Shown: piece after piece, positions 24,720 to 53,702 of the stretch | How positions within the stretch are numbered: the first letter of the stretch is position 1 | Layout of the letters: each line of letters begins with the position of its first letter | Assembly: GCF_000003815.2 (NCBI RefSeq) | Contig: NC_049994.1 | Location: 777,910-841,909, forward strand | Source of the DNA: Branchiostoma floridae | Lineage: Eukaryota; Chordata; Leptocardii; Amphioxiformes; Branchiostomatidae | DNA length: 64,000 nucleotides | Reading direction: 5' to 3' | The notes under the pieces: generated by a model | Seen by the model: only the letters and a program-made list of their open reading frames with translations | Told to the model about the DNA's origin: nothing | The model's database searches: none | Position numbers and translations under genes: made by a program

Positions 24720-27700
24720 AGTCATTTTGAGTCTATAGCTACGTCATCTTCATCTTCAAAACGAAAAACAAAAACAGGTGGCTTGATCGCTAAAGTATCA
24801 TGTTAACATTTGCTAAATGAAAAACAAACTGCTGTAATCTAGCCTTGTTTCAAATCAGTCAGTCCTTGTTATGTAACGTTACCTTGAAGACTAAATATTC
24901 AATCTTCAAATCTTCCATAACGTGAATGGAAAATGTCAAGTCAAAGTCCAATCCTCTGACAGCACGCGTTTCCCCCATACCCTGGCCTTCTTCCACTGTC
25001 TTCGAAAAAGGAGTCGAACCCAATAACCCAGGATCTGGAGTTAGCTTTTACTAGTTTCAGACTAGAGTAGACACCCTTCATATTGTTTTTACTTTGTCTG
25101 AATGTCTCATGTTCCCCGCAGTTAGCCCACGGGCAAGAATTTGCAATAAACTTTATCAATTACGTTCTGACCTCCCAAGGACGTTATATGACGTCCTTGG
25201 ACCTCCTATGACCTCCTTTGTTTGGCCAAACTGCTGCCTGTATGGTATCGTTGTTCTCAGCATGAGCCACGAGTGTCTTTTTTCTCCCTTAATGTTGTTG
25301 TAATATCTGTCTGCAGACCCTTAGAAATTCAGACAAGTAAAGTTTAATATTAGTTTATTTTGCGTGAGGATGTCTTGACAATACACTAAGTGCATTTTCT
25401 CAGCGTAATAGCTGTCTGTATTCCGCTAGAGGGCGCAGCTACATGAACAAACTATGATGTATTTAGGGGTATGGATGAGGGGATCTCGGTGGCCTGACGT
25501 GATAGCCAGGCCAGCTTAGACAGGCCAGGGAGACAGGCTAGGGGCACAGCCCAGCTCTTGCATCAAACCCTGGGCCAATACCCCCAGACTCAGAGGTTTA
25601 TAATAAAGAAGTAACGCTGAATACATATTAGTTTATTTTGCTTGTAGGCGGCTTGACAACGCGCTAAAGTACAGACTAACGGCGCAATGGCTGTAATTGG
25701 CAGAGAGCGCACCTGCATGTCCTGCATGAGAGGCTGGCCATTTGTGATTGACGTGATAGCCAAACCAGCTAGACAGGCCGGGGAGACAAGACTGGGGTAT
25801 GGCGGAGTGAAAAAAAAGTGTGGCAATTAAAACTATTGCCATGGCGACGGTTCTATTGTTTGTAAGTATCAATGATTGTTGCTGTAGGTGTGTTGTATTA
25901 ATGTGTTGCCATATATACCTAGTTACCGCTTACCGGTCCCTTTCGCCTAGCTGTATGTTTAAAGATTGTTTTACGCGATGGATGTTTGTAGGGTATTGCT
26001 GTTAACAAGAAAGGCGATCTCTTGTGACGAGTGACCTTTATACATGTTTCTCATTGATTATACATTTCCTCATTTGCATAAAAGATATCAGTTGATCATC
26101 TCTTCTATCTGAATAGCAATGTGTTCAAAGTATGGAAGTCTATAATAGCAAAGAAAGCTATGTCTCATGAATTATGTAAATGAGACCCTAATTTGCATGG
26201 CTTACGCCTGGATGTTCAACTCAACGTACATGTTGCTGCCAACTGTCGCAAAAGAATGGAATTTTCGGCATTTAACACTATAATACTTAGTAAAAATTTC
26301 TCGTCAATTATGTAAATTAGGAAACAATTTTCATAATTTATGTCTATTGATATTTCTTTCTTTTCTAGTTAAGTATGTCATTTTTAAGTGTCCTAGTATT
26401 ATAAAATACTGTTGCTTAATAAACTGTGCTCATTGATTATGCAAATTAGCTCCTGGTTTGCATTGATAGCCCTTTTTATGGAAGGTATTTTCGAAGTTAT
26501 CTACATATCAAAAATCACGATGATCAGTCAACCCCTTCCCGAGTGATTCCCTTCCAAAATGATGGTGCAATTGCGCACATGCGGACGAATCGCTGTGGAA
26601 TTTAGGAAATTTTTGTCAATCGGATATATGTACCTAACAGTAAGCCAAATATTTCCCTCTTTTTGAGTTACATTTGGCACATCTTTTTTCAGTATTCTAA
26701 CATGAAATGCAGTGTATTTATAAACTTCCCTCAATAATTATACAAATAAGCCCCTGATTTGCATGATTAGCGTTTGATTATGTAAGGCATCTCTGAAGCT
26801 ATCTACATTCCAAATATCATGAAGATCCGTCAACCCATTCCCTAGTTATTGTGGCAGAGTACAGTATTCGGCCTATGGGGATTCCTATAGTTAAGGACCA
26901 CATGGTACAGCCCCTCAAAGCCTCTCTCTCAATGGTGACTGACATTGACGCGGATGAAATTATAGTAGGGTGCATTTGAGAAGCACGACAAACAAGTATG
27001 TTAAAGTTGAGGGTACAACTTTAAAAAGTTGTGTTTTATTTTTATTTTGACGCCCTCTTATACATGTTGTAGGGTCATGCGGGGTCATCCGGAACTGCAG
27101 CCGACTCACAGGCAGCCAGCTGTAAAGGTCACGTTGAGGTATTATCGACCGCACTATGTTTTTATCCCTTCGTCATTGACTACGGGGGTCGCATAGAAAT
27201 ACTGTACTCTGTGGCCTTAATCCCCTCTAAAGGGATGATCAAATTACGCAGGCGTGGAAAAATTCCTAACATGCCTGCGGAATTCTTGTCAAACGGACGC
27301 ACGCTACAATGCCGTTAACGTTAGGCTAGCCCCTGAGGCGTCGCCAATAAAAACGTCAACCGCCAGGAGTATTCTCCCTTTGTGCCCGATTTCAAGTCTT
27401 TCGGCCCCGGAACGACGGAGATCTTCCTTTAAAGATTGTGACAGGGAAGAAGCAGAAACATTACGAATACACCTTTTGCACAATACCTGTGGTACGGGTG
27501 TGAAATGAAGTCGGCCTCAAGGTCAAAGTTCAACACAATGTACTCCTTCCTGAGCGGTGAATATCCCGGATGTGGCGAGCCTGTACTGTACCATTGCTGA
27601 GTTAGCGCTGTGTGTTTACTGTTAGCGCCCGATTTTCTCGCCACTTCGTCTTATTTCATGTCAGTCTGACTGCAACAAGTAACTAGGTCTTCTACAAGAA

Positions 27701-28990
27701 ATGATCTGAACGTGACGTGCCAAGGAACTTCCTGTTACGGCTCATTTTGGAGGAAGAAAGGTGGGTAGTACTGCTGCTGCTATCAAAATTTGGCACTGAT
27801 CGAAATTCCTTGTGTTGTGGTGGTGTTTTTTTAATCTAAATTTTGGTTTTCGTTAATCTTTTCTTTGCACATAACATAATATTTGGTTTCCTGATATTCA
27901 AGAACCCTGAAATTTCATACTTTGTTTCAAACAAATGGAGGATTTAGAATATTAGGAAGCCATCTTTCTGTCTTGTTATCGAGGTCATGGGCCCGCTTTT
28001 GGTTTGGACAATGATGTAAAATGTCTGTCGAAGTCATTCATCTGGGATTCTATCTTAGAGGACCTTCATGAACAGATATGGACTTTTGACTTCCACAATC
28101 TGCATAACTCTGAAGGTGATACATATATGTTTGTTGATATATGAATTTGTTGATCATTCAAGTTGGTTTGTGTGTGTGTTTGGGGGGGGGGTTACTTTTC
28201 TTGTTGCAAGCTGTGTCAGAAATTTCACTTGCAATTTCAAACCACCTGCATGATTTAAGCCTTGTTGAATAGCTTCTTGTCCATTTTACCACAACCCCAT
28301 GGTGTCTTCACAAATATCATATGCAATGTGCCTCTGTGAAAATGAAAGCGTCCCAGGCGTTTTTTTACGCATGTCCCTAGCCCGTCCCAAGGCATCTCAG
28401 ATGATTGGGACGGCAGATGGCTTAGACCGCATTTTGATCATTTGATGAAATGTCCAAAACAGCGCGGGCGGCATATTTATAAAGACGATTGGACGCGACT
28501 AGACTAACATATTGATGCGTCCAGACGGACGTTCGGGCAGTGATTTAAAGAACGGTTCAACCCACCACACATGCAATGCTGCGATGCGAGTGGTTCAGGC
28601 CACACCTGGGGAAACTACTGTCGTTTTGAGGTCACCTGAGTGGTGCCAAATGGCAAGAGAGAGTAGTCAACCCACCCAATTACAATAACCAATGCCAATA
28701 ATAACAAGATATCTAACATTACGTTTCTGTTCACTATCTATATAATTACTCTAGCCTCTCGAATAAATGTACTGGTACATTTATCTTTTTCCGCCTCAAA
28801 ATCCACCCAGTACGTTCTTATCTTAGACGGTATGTTTGTTTATTTTTTTCAAATTGGGGCTTTACTGCCATGAGATGAGGGGCTTTACTAACCAGGGACC
28901 CCCAAAATATTGAAAGTTTGGATTTTTCTGCCTATTTTCCGCAGTGTTTTTGCTCAAAATTCACTTTTTTTCGTGGATTTCCCTGCCACT
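24720..28990. other. Repeat-rich intergenic DNA; possible 5'UTR-type exon near 27640-27760
   Basis: It includes an imperfect duplication (25340-25540 versus 25630-25810), LINE/MITE-like 'CTCATTGATTATGCAAAT' fragments around 26050-26850, and a CATATTTCAGCCAT-family end at 27385-27507. A segment ending GGAGGAAGAAAG before GTGGGTAG at about 27763 could be a non-coding first exon of the downstream plus-strand gene, but nothing proves it. Confidence 0.35.
25340..25810 (+). repeat. Imperfect direct duplication of about 180 bp
   Basis: Both copies have TTAGTTTATTTTGC, CTTGACAA, a C(G/T)AGAGGGCGCA or GAGAGCGCA segment, GACGTGATAGCCA, CAGCT(TA)GACAGGCC and GGGAGACA in the same order. The copies are offset by about 270-290 bp. 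Confidence 0.7.
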
Positions 28991-28999
28991 ATGACCCAA

Positions 29000-29338
29000 C
29001 AGGGCTCGAAATACTGGGTGCATGTGCACCCAGGCGCACCCAAAATTTGAGCTGTGCACCCAATTATTTTCTTAGGTAAAATATGTATGTAAAGATATCA
29101 AAGTATACCATATTTTGTAGTAATACTAGTATACAACATATTCTTGACATCTAAGTTAGACAGATGGTAGAAATGTCTGTCATGGTACTTGTTTAAGAAT
29201 TTGATAGCTTGTAACTAAGTTTTACTATTAGGTTATTACTTAAATTTAAGTGGTGCACCCAAAATTTTTTTGGTGCACCCAATTTTTTAAGCTGGGTGCA
29301 CCAGTGCACCTAATTCCAAAAATGAATTTCGAGCCCTG
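29000..29338. mobile_element. TIR element, word TGCACCCA, with 5-bp target duplication
   Basis: Ends: CAGGGCTCGAAATAC and its inverse GAATTTCGAGCCCTG. Flanks: CCCAA at 28995-28999 and again at 29339-29343. The word GTGCACCCA or its complement occurs repeatedly near both ends, including the palindromic pairs GGGTGCATGTGCACCC and GGTGCACCAGTGCACC. The core is AT-rich and non-coding. Confidence 0.85.
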
Positions 29339-30187
29339 CCCAAACATCCTAACGTTTGCGGTTTTGGACCGCGCTACTCATAACATATCGGTCGATCTCG
29401 CTATAACACTACAAAGTAAATGATGTTATTGGGAGAAAATAAGACCCCCCACTGAAGTTTGGAAACACAATTTTCTTTTAAACACCTTTGACAGTCTCTG
29501 TTTACATTGTAAACTAAAACAATTTGATCAGAAAACGTCATACCAGCACATGATGCACGGGGAATTTCCGGCCGTGTTTCAAGCACGCTATCGGCAGCAA
29601 GCAGAAGAATCAGTCGTCCATATAAAATTATTGGATGTAAAACAACAACTAGGACTTTGCTTCCCTTCTAGTATGAGTTATGAGGCTGCAAATTCTCCAA
29701 AACCGCAGAAAATCGTTGGTCAAAACGAAACTTGATCAAAACGACGGTCGGACCGTCATTTTTACTCGTGTTGACAGTTAACCTAGCACCTTATTGCATG
29801 TGTAGCAGATTCAGATCATAAATTGATGTCGTAAACACGTGCAAAATATAATATTTTGAGGTGACGATGGACACGGAAGGCCATTTATATTTTTAGAGTG
29901 TTCATTTTTGGAAATAACCGTAAGATTTTCTCAATTTAGCGGTTTCTAATCTGTAACATACTAGTAGTAGTACAGACGAGCTCTGTTCTGAACTGCAGGA
30001 ACTCGGCATCCGAGCGTCTACATGAGTCTCACAAAAACTTTGTTTTCGGCACTTTTGAACAGGCCTAGGAGTTTATGGACAAAGCAATATTTTTTTTTTT
30101 ATGGACAAAGCAATATTTTTTTTTTCATTTTGTAAATATGTGTTTCAATTTCTAAAGAAAATATGATTTAGCACAAGCTAACAGGGC

Positions 30188-30310
30188 TACAGAATAACTT
30201 TTTGACCTAGGAGCATGGCGCTCCTAACTCCTAAAACTTAGGAGCGCCAGCAAAAATCTAGGAGCACCACTATGAAAGGTTGGGAGCACAAGCAAACGTC
30301 TTAAGCCATA
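30188..30310. mobile_element. Element end with word GGAGCGC/GGAGC
   Basis: CAGGGCTACAGAATAACTTT is followed by AGGAGCATGGCGCTCCTA, then AACTTAGGAGCGCCAGCAA, TAGGAGCACCA and GGGAGCAC. The layout matches the left end of the TGCACCCA element but uses a different repeated word. The right end was not located. Confidence 0.6.
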
Positions 30311-30507
30311 CAAAGTATTACTCCTATTAATCAATGTTTTAACAGGAATTAAGTATTTGCATAGATTATAACAGAAAAAGCATTGATCCTGTAAAAAATG
30401 TTTGTTTGAACCTTAATTCATGAATGCTCAAATCAGCCGGCGTGTTACTTGATTTTTCTAACCTCGGCTTCATTCTGCAGCCATTACTATACTCTATAGG
30501 CATAGAG

Positions 30508-30605
30508 ATGGGTACCTAAACCCAATTTTTGCTTAGGTTCAGGTCCGGATTCGAATCCGGAGGTTTAGGTTAAGGTCTGGACCTAATGAGTTTGTACCTA
30601 AATCC
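30508..30605. mobile_element. Diverged GGTCC-word MITE fragment
   Basis: ATGGGTACCTAAACCC is followed by AGGTTCAGGTCCGGATTCG and GGTCTGGACCTAATGAG. It is a short relative of the GGTACCGGTAC family with its word altered; it has no clear second half. Confidence 0.45.
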
Positions 30606-30631
30606 ATGGCATTGAATATTATATTATGATA

Positions 30632-31397
30632 CAGGGCTCGAAATACCACATGCATATGCAAGTTTGTGCAAGTAAAATTGGTGTGGTGCAAGTAAGTTTA
30701 GACCAAACTTGCACCAGTGCAAGTTACTTTTGTCCTCTAATACCTGACATTAGAAAAAGCTTACACACACCGAGAATATTGTCTGTCATTGAAATGTAAA
30801 AGAAAATAACACTGAATAAAAAAAAGCCTAAATTTGTTATTTCTAAATTTGGTTAGACATCCAGGTAAACTTTTTTTTAAACAAATCCATCTCTACAATG
30901 CTAATGATTCCTAAGGTGCTGTCTTACCTTGATTTGCATATGAGTTACATTTGCATACTAAATATGTTCAACTGGTTTTTCCAGTTATATTTATTGTATT
31001 GAGTTGTTCTACTACTTCATTCTGGAGGTGCTTAAGACTAGTTACTGTGATGGATGTCACTCGAAGAGTCCAGAAGAAATCTATGGATCTTATCGAGTTG
31101 TAGACATTGAATTGTCTTTAATTGAGGCTAAATTCACAGTTTTTATGAAACAGTTTATACAATTTCAAACTCAAAATAAAATACGCTATGGAAAAACAAA
31201 TATCCAAACATGTGGTCTTTACCGGTATGTATCCCCATTTACTACTAGTCACGTACATTTGCAAATTTTCAGAAGAGGAGATAAGGGTTTAACAGTTCAC
31301 TATTTTGGGTTGTGCAAGTAAGTTTCTTTTGGTGCAAGTTACCTTTGGCTTAACTTGCACAGGTGCAAGTTGACTGAAAAGTGTATTTCGAGCCCTC
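30632..31397. mobile_element. TIR element, word TGCAAGT, with 5-bp target duplication
   Basis: It starts CAGGGCTCGAAATACCACAT and ends GTGTATTTCGAGCCCTC. TGATA flanks both sides (30627-30631 and 31398-31402). The word TGCAAGT(T/A) or ACTTGCA is repeated at both ends, including ACTTGCACCAGTGCAAGT and ACTTGCACAGGTGCAAGT. The longest of this group; its core (31004-31321) is open on the plus strand but has no ATG and no recognisable domain. Confidence 0.85.
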
Positions 31398-31799
31398 TGA
31401 TATAATATTATAATATGTTATAATGGCAAAACAATCTATTAAAAATCCAAAAAATTACAATGTTGATGTAAGTTCTATGCTATGGCACATATTGTCTTTA
31501 TCTGAGTGTCACAGTATCAACAAGAATAAAAATAAAAGCAAATAAAAATGAAAAAAAAGAAAATAAAAATGAAAATTAAAGAAATAAAAAATCTTCAGAA
31601 GTTTATTTTATAATTACTGTTATCAAGTAACATTTGGAAGAAAAATTCAAACTTAGTAGTGTACCTTATTCAGCACCTATGCTATTTTCAATTGTACCCT
31701 GGCTAAAGAAAACAGAATTTAAAAAAAAAATATAGAAAAATAGACACTCCCCCTATCTGGAATTGATGGTACTGCAGATCAGAAACTCTGCAGAAAATA

Positions 31800-31960
31800 T
31801 GTCATTCTCTCGGGCATTACCGCGAGATTGCAGCGAGAGTTGATCCAACATGGCGGATATTTTCGAGCCGATAGAGCACTGTGCTTTATTTTGGAAGGAA
31901 TTTTTCGTTGCAGGAACATTAAACAAGTTGACTACGGGTGAAAAATAGTGGAAATGTATC
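31800..31960 (+). promoter_or_regulatory. Promoter-like segment with CGAG repeats and a YY1-like ATGGCGG
   Basis: CCGCGAGATTGCAGCGAGAG is followed by CAACATGGCGGATATTTTCG. The ATG opens a 32-codon frame starting MADIFEPIEHCALFWKEFF and ending at TAG, with a donor-like GGTAACT nearby. It may be the start of an old transposon or host transcript. The stop makes it a weak coding candidate. Confidence 0.3.
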
Positions 31961-32264
31961 GGTAACTTTTTAATTTGTTTGGTTGGTTGTTAATTTCTGT
32001 GTTTTGATAGAGAATTTACGGATCTGAGTGACTGTGTGTGTGTACACGTGTGTGAGCATGGACAGCGATGTTTAGCGATGTTTTTGTCTTTGTTCAGCGC
32101 AAATTTCAAGATTTTTGGAAAAGGAAAGGATGTATTTGAGTGCTATATTTTTAAGAGTCTAGTACCGAATCATTTGGGTTTCGCTTTTTTTGTGGACCTG
32201 AACCGTTTTTGTTTCTGCTAGTCCAGAACCAGTCCGGCGTACCGGTATTTGATTTTTTGCTCAT

Positions 32265-32381
32265 TTTTTTATTGTCGCGCCGTGCGACCATCATTTCAAA
32301 AATAGGCGCATTCTTAGAATTACGGTCGCAATGCGACCAAATCTAGTCGCAGTCACGAGCCCTGATGTTAGCAGCTATCTA
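32265..32381. mobile_element. Element right end with word TGCGACC/GGTCGCA
   Basis: GCCGTGCGACCATC and GGTCGCAATGCGACCAAATC precede AGTCGCAGTCACGAGCCCTG. The terminal ACGAGCCCTG matches the CAGGGCTCG ends of its neighbours. The left end was not found. Confidence 0.6.
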
Positions 32382-32447
32382 TTGATTTTGATTATATATG
32401 ATATCAGAATCTAAGTAATTTACTGTACAACAATTTTCCATGATCAC

Positions 32448-33581
32448 TTGCTCCTAAATATTGTACCCATACCCAAAGTTGGGAACCTCAGACTTACAGA
32501 GAACTACCGTGGCATTAGCTTGAGCTATATCGTTGCCAGGACATACAACAGAATGATCCTGAACAGAATAAGACCAGTACTTAATAAACACCTGAGGAGG
32601 AACCAGAATGGATTAGAGTGGGGAGGTCTATGGTAGGGCACACTCTTGCAATTCGTAGGTTTATTGAAGGCATCAAGACATATAATTTCAGGGCTCGAAA
32701 TACCACCTGCATATGCAGGTTAGTGCAGGTAAAATTGGAGCTGTGCATGTATTTCTGGTGTCTACCTGCACCTAACTTGCACTGGTCCAAGTACTGGGTT
32801 TTATACATAAATGTTCTATAATGTTGGTGTATATGGATTGACCGTTACCACCTATAAAGCATGAAAGAAAAAAGAGCAATGATTACTTAACAACTTAAGT
32901 GTGATCCATACTTCTTGAATTCTGAGTGGTGCAGGTAAATTTCAATGTTACCTGCACCAGTGCAGGTATGCAGGGAAAAAGTATTTCGAGCCCTGAATTT
33001 AACAGCAATGATTACGGTAGAGACTTCAAAAAGGCCTTGGATACTATTCACAGAAGATGCCTAAGATTCTCAGAGCATACGACATACCCGAACAACTAGT
33101 GGAAGCCATAGCCAGCATGTACCAGGATACTAAGGCAAAAGTCTTCTCCCCTGATGGTGAAACTGAGCTTTTTGAGTTGTATGCTGAGGTGCTGCAGGGG
33201 GATAAGCTTGCTCCATATCTGTTTGTGATTGTCCTTGATTACACACTGAGGATGGCTATAGAGGGTAGGGAGGAAGAACTTGGTCTGCAAGTGAAGAGAA
33301 GGAGAAATAGAAGGATTGGCCCAAAGGTAGTGACTGACTTGGATTTCGCTGACGATGTAGCGTTGCTATCAGGGGCAATCCAACAAGCTCAGGAGCTACT
33401 TGGGTGTGTAGAGAGTTCAGTGGGCAAGGTTGGACTGAATGCTGGAAAAACAAAGTTCATGGCCTTTAACATTCCGACTCCATACTGTCTCAAAACAAAC
33501 AAAGGTAATGCAAAGGAGGAGGTAAAGGATTTCAAATACCTGGGGTCTAGAATGGAAAGCACAGCAAAAAATTACATGTAA
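32448..33581 (+). pseudogene. Non-LTR retrotransposon reverse transcriptase, interrupted
   Basis: 32448-32688 encodes the early RT motifs (PKVGNLRLTENYRGISL, then RPVLNKHLRRNQNG and VGHTLAIRRFIEGI). After a MITE insertion, 33001-33581 continues with KKALDTIHRR-type sequence, LQGDKLAPYLFVIVLDYTLR, and the catalytic box FADDVALLS at about 33345-33371, then KVGLNAGKTKFMAFN. The order and the DD motif are those of a LINE RT palm. A stop/frame change near 32634 and the missing endonuclease and C-terminus mark it as inactive. A tail fragment of the same general type lies inverted at 37677-37870. Confidence 0.85.
32689..32995. mobile_element. TIR element, word TGCAGGT, inserted in a LINE RT frame
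   Basis: It begins CAGGGCTCGAAATACCACCT and ends AGTATTTCGAGCCCTG, flanked by AATTT on both sides (32684-32688 and 32996-33000). The word TGCAGGT or ACCTGCA appears as CCTGCATATGCAGG near the start and ACCTGCACCAGTGCAGGT near the end. It is non-coding. Confidence 0.88.
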
Positions 33582-33842
33582 AGTTTATGCCAAAATGCAG
33601 TCTTGCATGTAATTATAACTGATAAACTATTTGTAGCTCATGTATACCATGGGTCCATGTCTGGACTTTACCTGTGCAGTTGTACCAACCAGACCTCTGG
33701 ACCTGAACATAGACAATTTTCTTTTCCGCCCTGTTGCCCCAATTTTTTTGCAGAAAAAATCTGTGAACCAAGAAATTAAGTTGGTGTGGCCTTAGGATTA
33801 TGTAATCAGTGAGAAGCTTTTATCATATGTGTCTGGTATAGG

Positions 33843-33990
33843 GGTGGGTACCGGTACAGAAAATTCAGGTCCGGTTCAGGTCCAGAGGATCAGGTCCAGG
33901 TCCGGACCTGAACCTGGACCTCATTCAGTATGACTCATATTGAGTCATAACAATGGTCCATTTCACTACAAAGAGATCTGCAGACTGCAT
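33843..33990. mobile_element. Partial GGTACCGGTAC-type MITE just upstream of the SPOP exon
   Basis: GGGGTGGGTACCGGTACAGA, then AGGTCCGGACCTGAACCTGG and ATGGTCCATTTCACTACAAA, parallel the first ~150 bp of the full copy at 53247. The right half is missing; the SPOP N-terminal exon begins about 65 bp further on. Confidence 0.7.
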
Positions 33991-34054
33991 TCAAGACTGC
34001 AGAGAATTAGCAACACTGTACTGAACATGACATTGTGAAGTTTTCCCTCCACAG

Positions 34055-50783
<16,729 letters not shown>

Positions 50784-53246
50784 GATCGATATACTGTGAG
50801 GATATATGTTTGTACAGGTTAATAAACATGTATGGGTCTACATGTACATACTTATAACCAATTCTTGTGAACTAATCTGTCCAAATTGCCAGTAATGAAT
50901 GTTGAGTACTAAAACTGTTTCATAACTGCTGTATGTCCTACATATACATGTAACTGTCTGGGTGATTTTTCTGACCTCTGTTTAGCTGTTGGATGCACAG
51001 GTGTAAGATGAGTGGTTTGCCCTGCCTCTATATTGGAGTTATAGTACAGGGCATGTGGATCACAGGCCTGAATTGCCTTGCAAATTGCTTGCAATAAGCC
51101 GTTTTGTGCGTTTTGGAGGTTGGTGAATCAATGGTTGGTTCGTCTCATAAAACCAGAGTTGCTCTGTCCAACATTTCCATAGTTCTTCTGCTCCCTTCCA
51201 AAGGGCAATACTGACTGGTTCTACTCCACACTGCAGCTACATGTACAGGTACAATGTTGGTGTCCTGTTGGGGACCACATCCAACACCTAGCTGCTGTGT
51301 GATATATGTACAGAACCAGTCAGTATTACCCTGGGGAAGGTACATGTACGTGTAGCAGAATGTCAAAATGTTGGAAGATGATCTAAACTTTGGTTATACA
51401 TGTATGTATGTGACAAGAACATATTTAACCAAATACCGTTATAGTTGCTGCCTCAGTGTACATGAAGATTTTTATTTTAATGCAAATTACCCTCAGAGAA
51501 GAATCTGCCTAATGATAGCAAATTAGTCTATGGCATCTGATGGAAACACCTTCGTGTACATTGTGTTGACATGTTTCATACTATTTTGTGTGAAACATGT
51601 ACAAAATACCTCTCACACCACCATCCTCATTATTGCTTTCTTTTTTAGATTAGTAAATTGTGTATCACTGCACCAGCAAGAACTTAGACTATGTACATCT
51701 GTTCCAGTCACCCCATCATGTCATTAAGCAGTTTGACTTTTTTTGTGTTAATTATGCAAATCAGTTCCTCATTTTGCATGCTTTGTATCTGTTTATGTTC
51801 CACCTGTAATAAATTACATGATTGTGTTACATTTATTCAAGTCCAGTTATGGAAAACCATGGAACTAATTATTTTGTATATCATTGTGCTCCATGCATGC
51901 CTGGAATGATGGAAATCTGTTCCTTTCTTCTGTTATCCTCTTTAGAATGTTTTGACAAAAATGCCTTCAGAATCAAATGTTAAGGGGCTTTAAACCGCAG
52001 AAAAGTTATCTGCCACCCAAAGACCATATCATGTCTGAGACAAGAGATACTCTGAAAAACTGCTGGTAACAAAACTGCCCTGACGTCTGAACCATGTACA
52101 ACAGCAAAATATTCATATTCTGTATGTGTGTGGGTACAATGTAGTAGTTTCCATTGTTAACTTCATATTTTATCATCAATTTGTTGTGAAGCTAGATAAC
52201 TATAAGTCTATTACACAGATGTTGATGATCTGTTGATTGATGTGTTGAAGTTACAATGTGTAGTACTGTTACATCATCTGAAACACCCTCTCCATAGCAG
52301 GTCCTGTGTGTTCAATCATTTCTACCAGCCTTCATGATCACAGAGGTGTCAAAATTCAGGCATCTTGTTTTTTTCTTCTTCCTTTTTCACATGCTTGCTT
52401 AAGTTTTTATGTGTGTAGAGATGTCATCCACAAAATGAAGTCAGTTTGACCTCGCATGGAAAGACTGGCTGAAGGTATTTATTTCTTTGTCACAAAGATT
52501 GTTGACAGTGTTGTAGCCCCACTAGTACATAAGATTCCTCTAGATCTGTTGACCTTATCATGGGGCATCTTGAAAACTGTACAGGTTTAGGATATTTATA
52601 AGACATTGTGTAAATGTACAGAATAATATAAAGTTACTGTTCTTTGTATGCCTTTGTATAGGGATTTGTTGTTTGAGCTCTTGTACAGACATATGTTACG
52701 TTTAGATCATCAAAGTTTCCAGAAGCTCAATTATGTTGATTTGCTTTGTTTACAAAATGGATTAAGGCATGGAGGAGTAATGGCAGCGGCCCTTTATGGG
52801 AGGAATGTGGCTTTAAAAGTCTTTTACAGAAACTTCAGGCAAACTCTCCAGGACATGCCTTTGTATACACTGTAAAACATAAACTTTAAAGTTTATTGTG
52901 ATGTACATTTAGAAAAGAGTGTCTGGCCTGGAATCAATGCTTAGAAACACCTTAAATTTATGTATCTCAGCATTAGGATTTAGAAACAAGTTCCAGCCAA
53001 GATGTATCTGAATCATGGTTGTAGATTAAACCTTGCCCTTAAGCATGTGAATTGTGAGGTGCTTGTTAATATAAATGTCCAGATGATCAAAATCTTTGTT
53101 GCACTTTTAATTGAAAGTACTATATAGTACATTTGTATTATGACGTATATACTACATGGTTGATTAAGGACTTGGTGAAAAATTCCATGCTGTTTTCCTC
53201 ATCAGTAGACTGGCTGCTGTAGTGCACTGTTCATTGCCACTAGACT
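50784..53246 (+). other. SPOP 3' untranslated region and downstream DNA
   Basis: After the TAG, polyadenylation-signal candidates AATAAA occur at 50821-50826 and 51808-51813. Sequence is AT-rich with many TACATGTA words and includes transposon-like phrases (51740-52050 shares text with 60.8-61.2 kb). A 75-codon frame at 52648-52875 has no recognisable domain. The transcript end cannot be fixed by eye. Confidence 0.5.
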
Positions 53247-53697
53247 AGGGGTGGGTACTGGTACAGAAAATTCTGGTCCGGTTCAGGTCCAGGGGATCAG
53301 GTCCAGACCTGAACCTGATTCATTATGTGAAAACTTGTGAATGGACAATACTCGAAACCATGGTCCATTTTGCTACAAAGAAATCTGTTTTGTGTAGTAT
53401 TCAACTCCTACTATTCGACTCCCACTGGCGTTTTACAAATCCTACAAGGCTAACTACCTCTGTACGATTGACTGTAAAAGTTGGTAAAAATGAATAGAGT
53501 CTACTCTGCTTTGCTCTTGTTATTTGCCTAGACCGGTAACCCCGAAAATATGTGAATGCCTGATCATATGATAAGTTCATTTTCCAATAATTCGTCCAAC
53601 ATCTTGTCCACTGAATTTTTTCAGGTCTGGTTTTTCTGGACCGGTCCAATGAGAAAAAACTGTTTTGTACCGGTACATTGTACTGGTACCCAACCCT
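53247..53697. mobile_element. GGTACCGGTAC-type MITE, complete, 5-bp target duplication
   Basis: AGGGGTGGGTACTGGTACAG at the left; GTACTGGTACCCAACCCT at the right. AGACT stands outside both ends (53242-53246 and 53698-53702). The subterminal AGGTCCGGTTCAGGTCC words match other family members. 451 bp, non-coding. Confidence 0.88.
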
Positions 53698-53702
53698 AGA
53701 CT

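Noticed and set aside
31847-31945. Short protein starting MADIFEPIEHC
   Set aside because: Only 32 codons before a stop, and no downstream exon was found. Kept as a promoter-like note and not as a gene.
52648-52875. 75-codon plus-strand frame after SPOP
   Set aside because: It lies in probable 3' untranslated or flanking DNA, has no ATG in a strong context and no domain; more likely chance.
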